Assembly: GCA_002840275.1 (NCBI GenBank)
Contig: PHAB01000014.1
Coordinates: 1 to 64,000 of the forward strand
DNA: 64,000 nt
Direction of reading: 5' to 3'
DNA from: Firmicutes bacterium HGW-Firmicutes-14
Lineage (GTDB): Bacteria > Bacillota > Thermincolia > Thermincolales > UBA2595
In this document: positions 15,742 to 22,767 of the stretch, piece by piece
How positions within the stretch are numbered: the stretch's first letter is position 1
Layout of the letters: every line of letters starts with the position of its first letter
Translations under genes and position numbers: made by a program
The notes under the pieces: model-generated
Told to the model about the DNA's origin: nothing
The model's database searches: none
Seen by the model: only the letters and a program-made list of their open reading frames with translations

Positions 15742-17206
15742 CTTTTCCGGCAATAAGTTGGTCAATTCTTTTAATATAAGTTTCCGGGTCCTTGGGGTTG
15801 GACTGACTGGTAAGGTACCATGTACCCGGTTCCAAAAATTTCGAACCGGCCCCGCCCCCCAAACCGATAATTGTCTGCCGTTCTTCGATAATCTGGATAT
15901 TATAAATGCAGTCAAAACCTTCCCTGGCATACCCGGTGTTTTCCAGGGGGCTGACCATCATTTTCTGCCTGTACAGGTAATATGAATGCATCCCCATACC
16001 GGCCGCTGCTTCGGCCGTTACCTTCAGCATCTGTTCCACCTCCAGCGGTCCCGGCAGGCGGAAATTATCCCTGGCCTCCCTTATTTTTGAGGCTCTTTTA
16101 ACCGCCAGGGTATGAACTGTCAGGTTTTCAGGACTAATCCCGCTGATCATTTCCAGGGTATGTTCCACATCGGATACACTCTCACCCGGCAGCCCGATTA
16201 TTATATCCATGTTGATATTTTCAAACCCCATTTGCCGGGCCAGGCTCACTGATTCCAGGACTTCCTGCGGTGAATGCCTGCGTCCGATGACCTGCAGGGT
16301 CTGTCCGCTCATAGACTGGGGGTTTATACTCAGCCTGGTGATGCCGTATTCCCGGGCGGTTTTCAATTTTTCTTTGGAAATAGTATCCGGGCGCCCGGCT
16401 TCAAGGGTAATTTCAACAGTAGATTGTGAAACAAGATAATCCCTTATAAATTTTAACAGTGCGGAAAGCCGGGGCCGGTCCAGCACTGTCGGGGTCCCGC
16501 CTCCAATATAAATTGTCTGGACCGTTTTACCCATTTCCCTCAGGGCAGAACCCACAGCAGTGACCTCTTTTTTCAGGGTATCCAAAAAAGGGTCCAACAG
16601 GCTGCCATGGGCACCCAGGGCATAAGAAGGGAACGAGCAATAGGCACATCGGGTGGGGCAGAAGGGAATTCCCACATATATACTGACCGTCTTGGCAGCT
16701 TCGGTTTGGTCCAGAAGATACTTGCGCTGCCTTTCGGCTATACCGGTCAGGAGATGTGCCTTTTCATGAGACATATCATAGTTTTTGACCAGGTAATCTT
16801 CTATTGCCTGGTCTGTCCATCCCAGGTCTTTCAGCCTGTGCACTATTTTCGTGGGCCTGATTCCGGTCAAAATTCCCCATGGGCCCGGCTGCTTTCCTGT
16901 ATAACGGGTCAGAAGCCTGAACAGGGCCAGTCTTATCAGGCGTTTCTGCTGGTTAACCTCATCACCCGGTTCAGGAATATCTATACACTTTATGGATGCC
17001 TTTTCCTCCAGAACCGTCTGACCGTTTTTGATCTCAGCCTTGCCATTCAGAGACCGGTTTCTTTTGGAAACTGAAACAACCAGTGTTAGTTCATGATTAT
17101 CAACATACTCTAAGTGAATCCTTGCCTCCGGGTAAAATAATCTGACCACATCCCGGCCGGTCGCGGCAAATTCCCGGTTGCCGGTTGACAGTAAGACAAT
17201 TTGCAT
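15716..17206 (-). CDS. hemZ: Coproporphyrinogen dehydrogenase HemZ (radical SAM)
   Basis: A 496-residue member of the HemN/HemZ radical SAM group. About 165 N-terminal residues precede the core YVGIPFCPTRCAYCSFPSYALG, in which CxxxCxxC binds the [4Fe-4S]-SAM cluster. The GGGTPT motif and the LEAGRPDT segment follow. HemZ is the Firmicutes paralogue named for oxygen-independent coproporphyrinogen oxidation, though activity is unproven for many members. The window also shows siroheme-type heme genes, so its role here may differ. GAAGGATG lies upstream of the ATG. Confidence 0.88.
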   Translation of the reverse strand: MQIVLLSTGNREFAATGRDVVRLFYPEARIHLEYVDNHELTLVVSVSKRNRSLNGKAEIKNGQTVLEEKASIKCIDIPEPGDEVNQQKRLIRLALFRLLTRYTGKQPGPWGILTGIRPTKIVHRLKDLGWTDQAIEDYLVKNYDMSHEKAHLLTGIAERQRKYLLDQTEAAKTVSIYVGIPFCPTRCAYCSFPSYALGAHGSLLDPFLDTLKKEVTAVGSALREMGKTVQTIYIGGGTPTVLDRPRLSALLKFIRDYLVSQSTVEITLEAGRPDTISKEKLKTAREYGITRLSINPQSMSGQTLQVIGRRHSPQEVLESVSLARQMGFENINMDIIIGLPGESVSDVEHTLEMISGISPENLTVHTLAVKRASKIREARDNFRLPGPLEVEQMLKVTAEAAAGMGMHSYYLYRQKMMVSPLENTGYAREGFDCIYNIQIIEERQTIIGLGGGAGSKFLEPGTWYLTSQSNPKDPETYIKRIDQLIAGKVDKLHSFG

Positions 17207-17225
17207 ATTTGTTAATCATCCTTCT

Positions 17226-17360
17226 CTAACATTTCCAGGCATAAAAACTTCTTGTTCTCTCCCTGGCCAGCTTGATAGCTGCCAGTTCCCTGCCTACCTT
17301 TTCGGTAATTTCTTCTGTTTCCCGGAGACATCGTCCTGCACCGATAACACTTATATACAC
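17226..17360 (-). pseudogene. Remnant resembling the N-terminus of a LOG/TIGR00725-type nucleotide-binding protein
   Basis: A 44-codon frame starts with GTG, 7 nt after AAGGGATGA, and reads MYISVIGAGRCLRETEEITE then KVGRELAA, like the Rossmann start of TIGR00725/lysine-decarboxylase-like proteins (IGVIGAG...EVGRELA). The family normally continues into a GG-rich PGGxGT region; here the frame degenerates to KLARERTRSFYAWKC and stops. Another frame reads EVFMPGNVREG, suggesting an internal deletion plus frameshift. It lies between hemZ and the lipoprotein gene. Confidence 0.4.
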
Positions 17361-17374
17361 AAACGGATCATCCC

Positions 17375-17839
17375 TTAGTTCCGGACAATATCCCTGCTCA
17401 CTTTCCAGTTCCCATCCGGCTCCTGGGTTAGGCTGACCAGGTGTCTCCTGTTGCTCCAGGCATCTTCTTTAATGAAAGCTGTGCCTACAACCCTGGAAGG
17501 GTCAATATATTCCCAGGTTACAACCGCTGTCTCATAAACCTCGGCACTTGCCTGTTTGCCGTCAACCTTCAATTCCCGCATCCTAATTTTATAGGAGTAT
17601 TTGAGGTTTTTGACGTTCTCCCACTGGCCGTTGGGACTCCAGTCGAGAAACTCCCTGATCTGCTGTAAGGCCTCAGGTGTAAAATACTCTTCCAGTGGTT
17701 TTTTGTCCTTATATAGAAAAACAACCTCTGCCCTTGCCTTAAAAGCATCATGAATAACCTGCTCAGCTTCAGCCTTTTTACTGCCACCGCAGCCGGTCAT
17801 TAAAATCAATCCCAGAATTAATACAAACACCCTTTTCAT
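17375..17839 (-). CDS. Uncharacterised lipoprotein
   Basis: A 154-residue secreted lipoprotein with signal peptide MKRVFVLILGLILMTGC; Cys17 would be lipidated. The mature part is a compact alpha/beta domain (FTPEALQQIREFLDWSPNGQWENV..., AEVYETAVVTWEYIDPSRVVG, GNWKVSRDIVRN), in layout like the NTF2-like or IMS-type folds found in Gram-positive lipoproteins. Function unknown. GGAGGCGG lies 4 nt before the ATG. It stands alone between a gene remnant and DUF1638. Confidence 0.75.
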   Translation of the reverse strand: MKRVFVLILGLILMTGCGGSKKAEAEQVIHDAFKARAEVVFLYKDKKPLEEYFTPEALQQIREFLDWSPNGQWENVKNLKYSYKIRMRELKVDGKQASAEVYETAVVTWEYIDPSRVVGTAFIKEDAWSNRRHLVSLTQEPDGNWKVSRDIVRN

Positions 17840-17936
17840 CAGACCGCCTCCGTTTCGCTTGTGTCTGTGGGTATATAAATATTATACACCATATAGACGT
17901 GAAAACCCAAAAAATTGCGAAACGGGGCGGTTTGTT

Positions 17937-18503
17937 TTATCTGCTGATCACATCGATAATCTCTTTCTTTAGGTGGTCCAGGCCGGTCGAATAAAACTCC
18001 AGGGGAACCTGGGTATATTCAAAAAATTCCAGTATATCCTCATCAGCAATATCATTTAACCCGGTATCAATCAGCATTATCCGGTCATACCAGCCAAAAT
18101 TAATCCTGGCTTCAACAGGGTCCCAATTTAGGCCTTCAATAAATATTCGCTTCCAATTTTTCAGCCAACCTGCTGTAACATAAAAGGTTTTAGCTTCCCC
18201 GTCGAATTCCTGTAATTTAGGCCCGATAAGAAGTTCTATACAGTTGCCCCCACAGATTATCCTCCCTTTATATTCCCCCACTATGCTTCCAATGTCAGGA
18301 TGGCACTTGGAGCCCACCAGGACCACCGGTTCTTTGTCTTGTCCAACTATATCCAGCCTGCCTCGTAAAGCCTGTTCCAATTTATCCAGGTCTACATGAA
18401 GCGCTGCATCTATATATACTATGTCATTCTCTATGCCGAGTTCTTTCAGAACCTGGTTAATTTCTTGGTCAAGCATCGAACATCCAATAAAGGTTTTTTC
18501 CAT
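17937..18503 (-). CDS. DUF1638 family protein
   Basis: A 188-residue soluble protein with the family hallmarks: KTFIGCSMLDQEI at the start, VVLVGSKCHPDI, the cysteine/glycine motif GRIICGGNCIELLIG, and the aromatic FYVTAGWLKNW segment. DUF1638 proteins are often encoded with corrinoid methyltransferase systems in methanogens and acetogens, but their reaction is unknown. A perfect AAAGGAGGTGAAG lies upstream of the ATG. Just upstream is the stub of a flavodoxin-like reductase gene. Confidence 0.8.
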   Translation of the reverse strand: MEKTFIGCSMLDQEINQVLKELGIENDIVYIDAALHVDLDKLEQALRGRLDIVGQDKEPVVLVGSKCHPDIGSIVGEYKGRIICGGNCIELLIGPKLQEFDGEAKTFYVTAGWLKNWKRIFIEGLNWDPVEARINFGWYDRIMLIDTGLNDIADEDILEFFEYTQVPLEFYSTGLDHLKKEIIDVISR

Positions 18504-18529
18504 TTCTTCACCTCCTTTTGGTCAACCCT

Positions 18530-18568
18530 TTATTTGTTGGGTGACCCGTTTACAGCAAGAACTCTCAT
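18530..18568 (-). pseudogene. Truncated start of an NAD(P)H/FMN reductase-like gene
   Basis: A strong AGGAGG followed by ATG encodes MRVLAVNGSPNK and then TAA. This is the beta1 strand and phosphate loop (VNGSP) that open NADPH-dependent FMN reductases and flavodoxin-like proteins, but the remaining roughly 170 residues are missing. It looks like a gene cut by deletion, with its start signals intact, directly before the DUF1638 gene. Confidence 0.45.
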
Positions 18569-18602
18569 GTTCAATTTCCTCCTAAATGCCAGATTAATAT
18601 TG

Positions 18603-18633
18603 ACAAAAAAGGCCAAGTTCTGTGAACTTGGCC
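18603..18633 (-). terminator. Terminator after the MTH865 gene
   Basis: The minus strand reads GGCCAAGTTC, a 3-nt loop, GAACTTGGCC and then TTTTTTG. The 10-bp stem is perfect. Confidence 0.85.
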
Positions 18634-18654
18634 GTCAGGGGCCTTGCTGAAAAA

Positions 18655-18894
18655 TCAAAAACCGGCCCTGCTGACAATGGTCTCAGCTACATCTTCAGCA
18701 CTCTTAAAAGGAAAATCACCGGCTGTCAATAGCTTTCCGGCTTCACCCGCCGTGACCTCAATTCCTTCTGCCCTGCAGGTAGTAGCGGCTCCATCAGGGA
18801 ACGCGGCCAGGAGGGCTTCCGGGGAGGAGATTGGGAAAGCGGCCCCTTCCAAAGCCCCAATGATTTGACTTTTGATTGTTTCACGCACTGACAT
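18655..18894 (-). CDS. MTH865-like small protein
   Basis: A 79-residue protein, [20 protein letters not shown]..., with the MTH865 family pattern [31 protein letters not shown] and [15 protein letters not shown]. The fold is EF-hand-like helical; the function is unknown. AAAGGAG precedes the ATG. It is a monocistronic unit with a -10 (TATAAA, 18923-18918) and a Crp-type operator centred about 63 bp before the predicted start, so it is probably activated by the nearby Crp/Fnr protein. Confidence 0.85.
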   Translation of the reverse strand: MSVRETIKSQIIGALEGAAFPISSPEALLAAFPDGAATTCRAEGIEVTAGEAGKLLTAGDFPFKSAEDVAETIVSRAGF

Positions 18895-18966
18895 TACTTA
18901 CATCTCCTTTCCTGTCTTTTATAGATTTTTGTTGTTTTCATGGTACAGTAAACCGGAAACATTTTC

Positions 18967-18982
18967 TGTAAAGCATTTTACA
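18967..18982 (-). promoter_or_regulatory. Crp/Fnr-type operator upstream of the MTH865 gene
   Basis: The plus-strand reading TGTAAAGCATTTTACA has arms TGTAAA and TTTACA. It matches the site upstream of the Crp/Fnr gene at 14 of 16 positions. Its centre lies about -63 from the predicted start, close to class I activator spacing. Confidence 0.6.
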
Positions 18983-19000
18983 AGAAGTCAAATTAGTTAT

Positions 19001-19036
19001 AAATAAAAACAACCCGGGTTGTTTCCAGGGTTGCGT
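19001..19036 (-). terminator. Terminator after the crp-hypothetical unit
   Basis: On the minus strand CAACCC...GGGTTG (or the alternative AACAACCCGGGTTGTT) is followed by TTTTTATTT. Confidence 0.65.
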
Positions 19037-19039
19037 CTA

Positions 19040-19330
19040 TCAGTGGCTCTCTGTATCAATATTCAACAAACGATCTATTGCCCTCAGGGCGAGGTCCCTG
19101 TCAAAACCGGCAGAAACCAGGAGCCCTGCCAGCATTCCGGAATTTACCCTGCCTTTGCTGCCGTCAGAAAGAAGGCCGGTATTTATGAGAAAAATTATAC
19201 TTTTGAGGATCCTTCCGGTTTCCGAGTCCTTTCTGATTTCATACAGGGCCCAGCGGGCAGTTTCTAATTCCTGAACCAGCCCTGCCAAAACCCCTTCATA
19301 ATAACCCACATCATAATTATCATTAAACAT
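19040..19330 (-). CDS. Small hypothetical protein coupled to the Crp/Fnr gene
   Basis: A 96-residue, mostly helical protein (DVGYYEGVLAGLVQELETARWALYEIRKD; AGLLVSAGFDRDLALRAIDRLL). I do not recognise a family and see no cysteines or membrane segments. Its ATG overlaps the end of the Crp/Fnr gene by 8 bp, with GAAGG upstream, and a terminator follows. It is therefore translationally coupled to the regulator and might modulate it, but that is inference. Confidence 0.7.
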   Translation of the reverse strand: MFNDNYDVGYYEGVLAGLVQELETARWALYEIRKDSETGRILKSIIFLINTGLLSDGSKGRVNSGMLAGLLVSAGFDRDLALRAIDRLLNIDTESH

Positions 19331-20009
19331 GGGGCTTACCTTCTTTCAAGAGGTCCGGGTCAACCAGGTAGAAACGTCTCCGGTAAACGGAAATAAGGCC
19401 CTCCTGTTTTAGAGCATTGAGGGTATTGGTAACCATTACCCTGGAAGCATTGACCAGGTTGGCCACATCCTGGTGGTTGAGAGAAATGTCAATCCTAATT
19501 CCCCTGGATGTTTCCTGCCCATATTCCCTGGCCAGCCGGACAAGGGTACCAACCACCCGGCCCCTAACATCCCTAAAGGCCATGCTGGCCATCTGTTCGG
19601 TATAATTATTGAGCTTATCTCCAAGGGCTTTTATTATCCTAAGGGCTGTCATGGGGTTTTTCAGAAGGTTGGGAAAATCACTGCGGGAACATGTACATAC
19701 AAAAGTATCTTCCAGGGCCCGGGCATTCATTGAATGCTGTATGTCGTCAAATATGGTGTTTTCCCCCAGGATATCGTCTTCTTTAAGTATATCAAGGGAA
19801 ATTTCTTTGCCGTCCTCTGATATTTTATACAGAAGAACCTGTCCGGAGCGCACCAGGTAGATGGTATCTGCCGGGTCCCCCTCTGAAAAAATAATTTCTC
19901 CTTTCTTATATTCTGCCGGCCTTGCCAACCGGGTCACAGATTGTTTCTCCTCAGCGGTAAGAGGTTCAAATATTGCCAGGTCCTTCATGCACTTAATCCT
20001 GCCTGTCAT
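19323..20009 (-). CDS. Crp/Fnr-family transcriptional regulator
   Basis: A 228-residue regulator with a cyclic-nucleotide-type beta-barrel (residues 15-115), a dimer helix (120-150) and a winged helix at about 165-215. The recognition helix reads NASRVMVTNTLNAL: relative to CRP (SRETVGRIL) the Arg is kept but Glu becomes Val and the second Arg becomes Asn, so it should prefer a site other than TGTGA. Cysteines occur at 7, 105 and 107 but not as an Fnr cluster set. Its promoter carries a GTAAAACATTTTAC dyad. The effector is unknown. Confidence 0.88.
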   Translation of the reverse strand: MTGRIKCMKDLAIFEPLTAEEKQSVTRLARPAEYKKGEIIFSEGDPADTIYLVRSGQVLLYKISEDGKEISLDILKEDDILGENTIFDDIQHSMNARALEDTFVCTCSRSDFPNLLKNPMTALRIIKALGDKLNNYTEQMASMAFRDVRGRVVGTLVRLAREYGQETSRGIRIDISLNHQDVANLVNASRVMVTNTLNALKQEGLISVYRRRFYLVDPDLLKEGKPHV

Positions 20010-20040
20010 GATTCCACCCCTTTTTCGGTCACTTTGTTTA

Positions 20041-20083
20041 AGTATAGAACAAAATCGTTGTAATTGCAGTAAAACATTTTACA
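20041..20083 (-). promoter_or_regulatory. Autoregulatory Crp/Fnr-type promoter
   Basis: The dyad AGTAAAACATTTTACA (20068-20083) matches the site at 18967 at 14 of 16 bases. A -10 TATACT lies at 20046-20041 on the minus strand. With a start near 20034 the dyad is centred at about -41.5, exactly class II activator spacing, so self-activation is likely. Confidence 0.6.
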
Positions 20084-20085
20084 AA

Positions 20086-20135
20086 AAAAAAGAAGGCGTT
20101 AAAAGCCTGTTCTACCAGCCTCTATTGCCCCTTCT
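20086..20135 (-). terminator. Terminator of the polysaccharide deacetylase gene
   Basis: On the minus strand AGAAGGGGC and GCCTTCT pair around a 30-nt loop and are followed by nine T residues. The T-run abuts the operator of the next gene. Confidence 0.65.
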
Positions 20136-20136
20136 T

Positions 20137-20973
20137 CTAAATTTCAAAAATTGGGACTGTCTTAAACCCCTTTTTCCCTATTTGGGTTAAAATCCTGTCA
20201 AGCCCGCCGGCCACGTCTTCCGAATTCCCATGCAGAAGAATCACCGCTCCATTATGCAGTTGAGAAACTATTCCTTTAACAGCTTCCTGGGGTCCGCCCA
20301 TTGGAAGCCAATCCTTTATGGCGATGCTCCAGAAAGCTGTGGTATAACCTAAATCACTGGTGATTTTGAGGGTGCGTTCACTGTATTCCCCCATCGGCGG
20401 CCTCATATACTTATGTTTACCGTCCCAGTCCGCGATATCCCTGGCTACCTTTTCCCATCCCAGGATTTCGTTTTTCACTTCTTGATCATTCAGCGTGGGA
20501 AGGCTCTTGTGCCTGATGGTATGGTTCCCCAGCACATGTCCCTCCTCAACTACCCTTTTGACCAGGTCAGGGTTTTTTTCAATCCAGTATGTGGTAACAA
20601 AAAAACTGGCCTTTACCTGATGTTTTATGAGGATATCCAGAATCTTTGGTGTTAACCCCTCTTTTTCATACCCCATGTCAAAGGTTACTGTAACATGTTT
20701 TTTCGTTTCATCACCGGTAAACAGCGCCCCGTATTTCTTGACCAGGTTTTTTTGGTGAGCGGTTATTCCCGGGGTTTCACCCTCCTTTGACTTTACAAAC
20801 CCCCACCCCTCTTTTTGGTTGAATACCCCCCCGGTTTCGGGAGAGTTTTTCTGCTCAGGAAGCAGAGAACTTTGTTTCTGCGGCACATTCAGCTTCATCC
20901 AGAACATGTTTGCCCCTGCCACACCGGTTAACAAAAATGTAACCAGGGCCAGGAACACCAGTTTATTTTTCAT
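20137..20973 (-). CDS. Polysaccharide deacetylase, PdaA-like
   Basis: A 278-residue exported NodB-domain protein. An N-terminal membrane/signal segment (LVFLALVTFLLTGVAGANMFW) precedes the catalytic domain: VTFDMGYE (catalytic Asp), FFVTTYWIEKNPDLVKR, the metal pair GNHTIRHKSL, and RPPMGEYSERTLK. The FDxGYE form resembles spore-cortex PdaA, which makes muramic delta-lactam, rather than chitin deacetylases. ATG at 20973 follows GGGGG; a GTG one codon earlier is possible. Monocistronic. Confidence 0.85.
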   Translation of the reverse strand: MKNKLVFLALVTFLLTGVAGANMFWMKLNVPQKQSSLLPEQKNSPETGGVFNQKEGWGFVKSKEGETPGITAHQKNLVKKYGALFTGDETKKHVTVTFDMGYEKEGLTPKILDILIKHQVKASFFVTTYWIEKNPDLVKRVVEEGHVLGNHTIRHKSLPTLNDQEVKNEILGWEKVARDIADWDGKHKYMRPPMGEYSERTLKITSDLGYTTAFWSIAIKDWLPMGGPQEAVKGIVSQLHNGAVILLHGNSEDVAGGLDRILTQIGKKGFKTVPIFEI

Positions 20974-21139
20974 CACATAACCCCCGTTGTAACTGGCTGT
21001 TTGTTTGTCACTTCAACCGTATCCGGTGTCAGTGTTAGTTTCTGCCGTGTTAAAGGAAGTTATGCCTGAACAGTATTTGTTTTAGAGGATAAATCTGCCG
21101 AATGTCGAAAAAAGTAAGGCAAAGGAAGGGGAACTTTGG

Positions 21140-21583
21140 ATGAAAGTCAGGCCTGGAATTGTTGTTTTGGATAAAAATAAAATACTGCTGCTAAAATATA
21201 ACTATAACGGTCACGATGTCTTTGCCCTGCCGGGAGGAAACCCCGATGACGGCGAAACACTGGAGGCCGCCCTTACCAGGGAGTTAAAAGAAGAACTGGG
21301 GGTAACCGTCAGGGTAGGAAACCTCATATTAGCCGGAGAAATAATAATTTCCGGCAAAAGAGAAACCACTCTTCACTGCATATTTGAAGGAGAAATAATA
21401 TCAGGAGAACTCCGGGTTAATCCCGGGGAAACAACCACACTGGGTTTTGTATGGACCAACCTGGGGAAAATTCCTTACCTGAATATGTACCCCAATGTGG
21501 GACCATTTATCAAAGAAATTTTTCCGGGCCGCAGATTTCCCGCAAACCCGTACGTGGGGCAAATTAACCAAAAATGGTTTTGA
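21140..21583 (+). CDS. Nudix hydrolase
   Basis: A 147-residue protein with a Nudix box GGNPDDGETLEAALTRELKEELGV at about residues 33-56 (consensus Gx5Ex7REUXEExGU intact), so it hydrolyses a nucleoside diphosphate linked to another moiety. The substrate cannot be read from sequence. GGAAGGGG precedes the ATG. It is a single plus-strand gene among minus-strand neighbours, followed by the small hairpin AACCGGGC/GCCCGGTT at 21586-21603. Confidence 0.88.
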   Translation: MKVRPGIVVLDKNKILLLKYNYNGHDVFALPGGNPDDGETLEAALTRELKEELGVTVRVGNLILAGEIIISGKRETTLHCIFEGEIISGELRVNPGETTTLGFVWTNLGKIPYLNMYPNVGPFIKEIFPGRRFPANPYVGQINQKWF

Positions 21584-21604
21584 CAACCGGGCAAGCCCGG
21601 TTAT

Positions 21605-22225
21605 CTATCTTAAAAAGGGGTTGTATTTGCGTTCATAGGCTATGGTGGAATGCCCCATATGGCCGGGATATACGGCTGTGTCATCCGGCAGGGACAAAAG
21701 CTTCAGCTTGATCGAATTAATTATGGTATCAAAATCCCCGCCGGGGAAATCCGTCCTGCCAATTGAGCCGTTAAAAAGGGTATCCCCGGTAAATACTGCC
21801 CCCTCTGTACTGAGACATATGCCCCCACGGGTATGTCCGGGGGTATGCATTACTTCCATCCTGATATCCCCGATTTCTATGGTATCCTCATCGGTGAGGA
21901 GCCGGTCAGGGTTTTTAAAGATTTTCTCAAACCCCATAAAAGATGACAGGTTAAGCCGGGTATCACTTAACATTGGGGCATCCAGCTCATGAATCAGAAG
22001 CTTTGCCCCCGTTTGTTCCCTGAGCTTATCATTGCCCGCAACATGGTCTATATGGCCATGGGTGTTGATGATATATTTGAGATTGAGGTCGTTTTCCTTT
22101 AGGTAATTTAATATCTTTTCCACATCTCCGCCCGGGTCAATAACCGCTGCTTCCCTGGTTGACCGGCACCCTATGCAGTAACAGTTTGCACCCATCATAC
22201 CGACAGGTATGCACTCGATAATCAA
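21605..22225 (-). CDS. MBL-fold hydrolase, glyoxalase II-like
   Basis: A 206-residue metallo-beta-lactamase-fold hydrolase. The metal motif THGHIDHVAGN and the later HTPGHTRGG and GHMGHSTIAYE give the binuclear zinc ligand set. It resembles the short YcbL/GloB-like hydrolases found after relA-dtd in Firmicutes. The start is TTG after AAGGAGG. It is the last gene of recJ-relA-dtd-MBL. Confidence 0.85.
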   Translation of the reverse strand: MIIECIPVGMMGANCYCIGCRSTREAAVIDPGGDVEKILNYLKENDLNLKYIINTHGHIDHVAGNDKLREQTGAKLLIHELDAPMLSDTRLNLSSFMGFEKIFKNPDRLLTDEDTIEIGDIRMEVMHTPGHTRGGICLSTEGAVFTGDTLFNGSIGRTDFPGGDFDTIINSIKLKLLSLPDDTAVYPGHMGHSTIAYERKYNPFLR

Positions 22226-22267
22226 TTTACCATCCTCCTTATAAAAGTTTGAAAATCAGGTATTTTT

Positions 22268-22717
22268 TTAAAACTGCTTTTTGCTGTCCAGAAGGATTGT
22301 AACAGGCCCGTCATTTATGATCTCTACCGTCATCATTGCCTGAAACCGTCCAGTGCTGACAGTAATTCCGTTACTCTCCAGTTTTGCACAAAACCTGTTG
22401 TACAGCAGTTCGGCGTTGTGGGCAGGAGCGGCTTCGGTAAAATTAGGTCTCCGTCCTTTCCGGCAGTCACCGAAAAGTGTAAACTGGGAAACCGCCAATA
22501 CCCCTCCCCCGATGTCCCTGACCGAGAGATTCATTTTCCCGCCGGCATCTTCAAAAATCCTCATGTTGGATACTTTTTCTGCCATATAGTCTGCATCATC
22601 TTCGGAATCGTCGCGGCCGACCCCCAACAGAACAACCAGGCCCCGGCCAACTGACCCGATTTTTTCGTTTTCTACGGTCACCGAACCCCTGATAACCCTC
22701 TGTAACACAGCCCTCAC
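22268..22717 (-). CDS. dtd: D-aminoacyl-tRNA deacylase
   Basis: A 149-residue DTD that removes D-amino acids (and glycine mischarged to tRNA-Ala). The start [21 protein letters not shown], the [17 protein letters not shown] core and the C-terminal [11 protein letters not shown] (the GlyPro chiral gate) are all present. The start is GTG after AAAAGGAGG. It lies 50 bp after relA, the usual Gram-positive order. Confidence 0.96.
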   Translation of the reverse strand: MRAVLQRVIRGSVTVENEKIGSVGRGLVVLLGVGRDDSEDDADYMAEKVSNMRIFEDAGGKMNLSVRDIGGGVLAVSQFTLFGDCRKGRRPNFTEAAPAHNAELLYNRFCAKLESNGITVSTGRFQAMMTVEIINDGPVTILLDSKKQF

Positions 22718-22767
22718 GGGTCTGCCTCCTTTTAGGCTTTTTAACTGACTGTATTTATGACCCGTTC

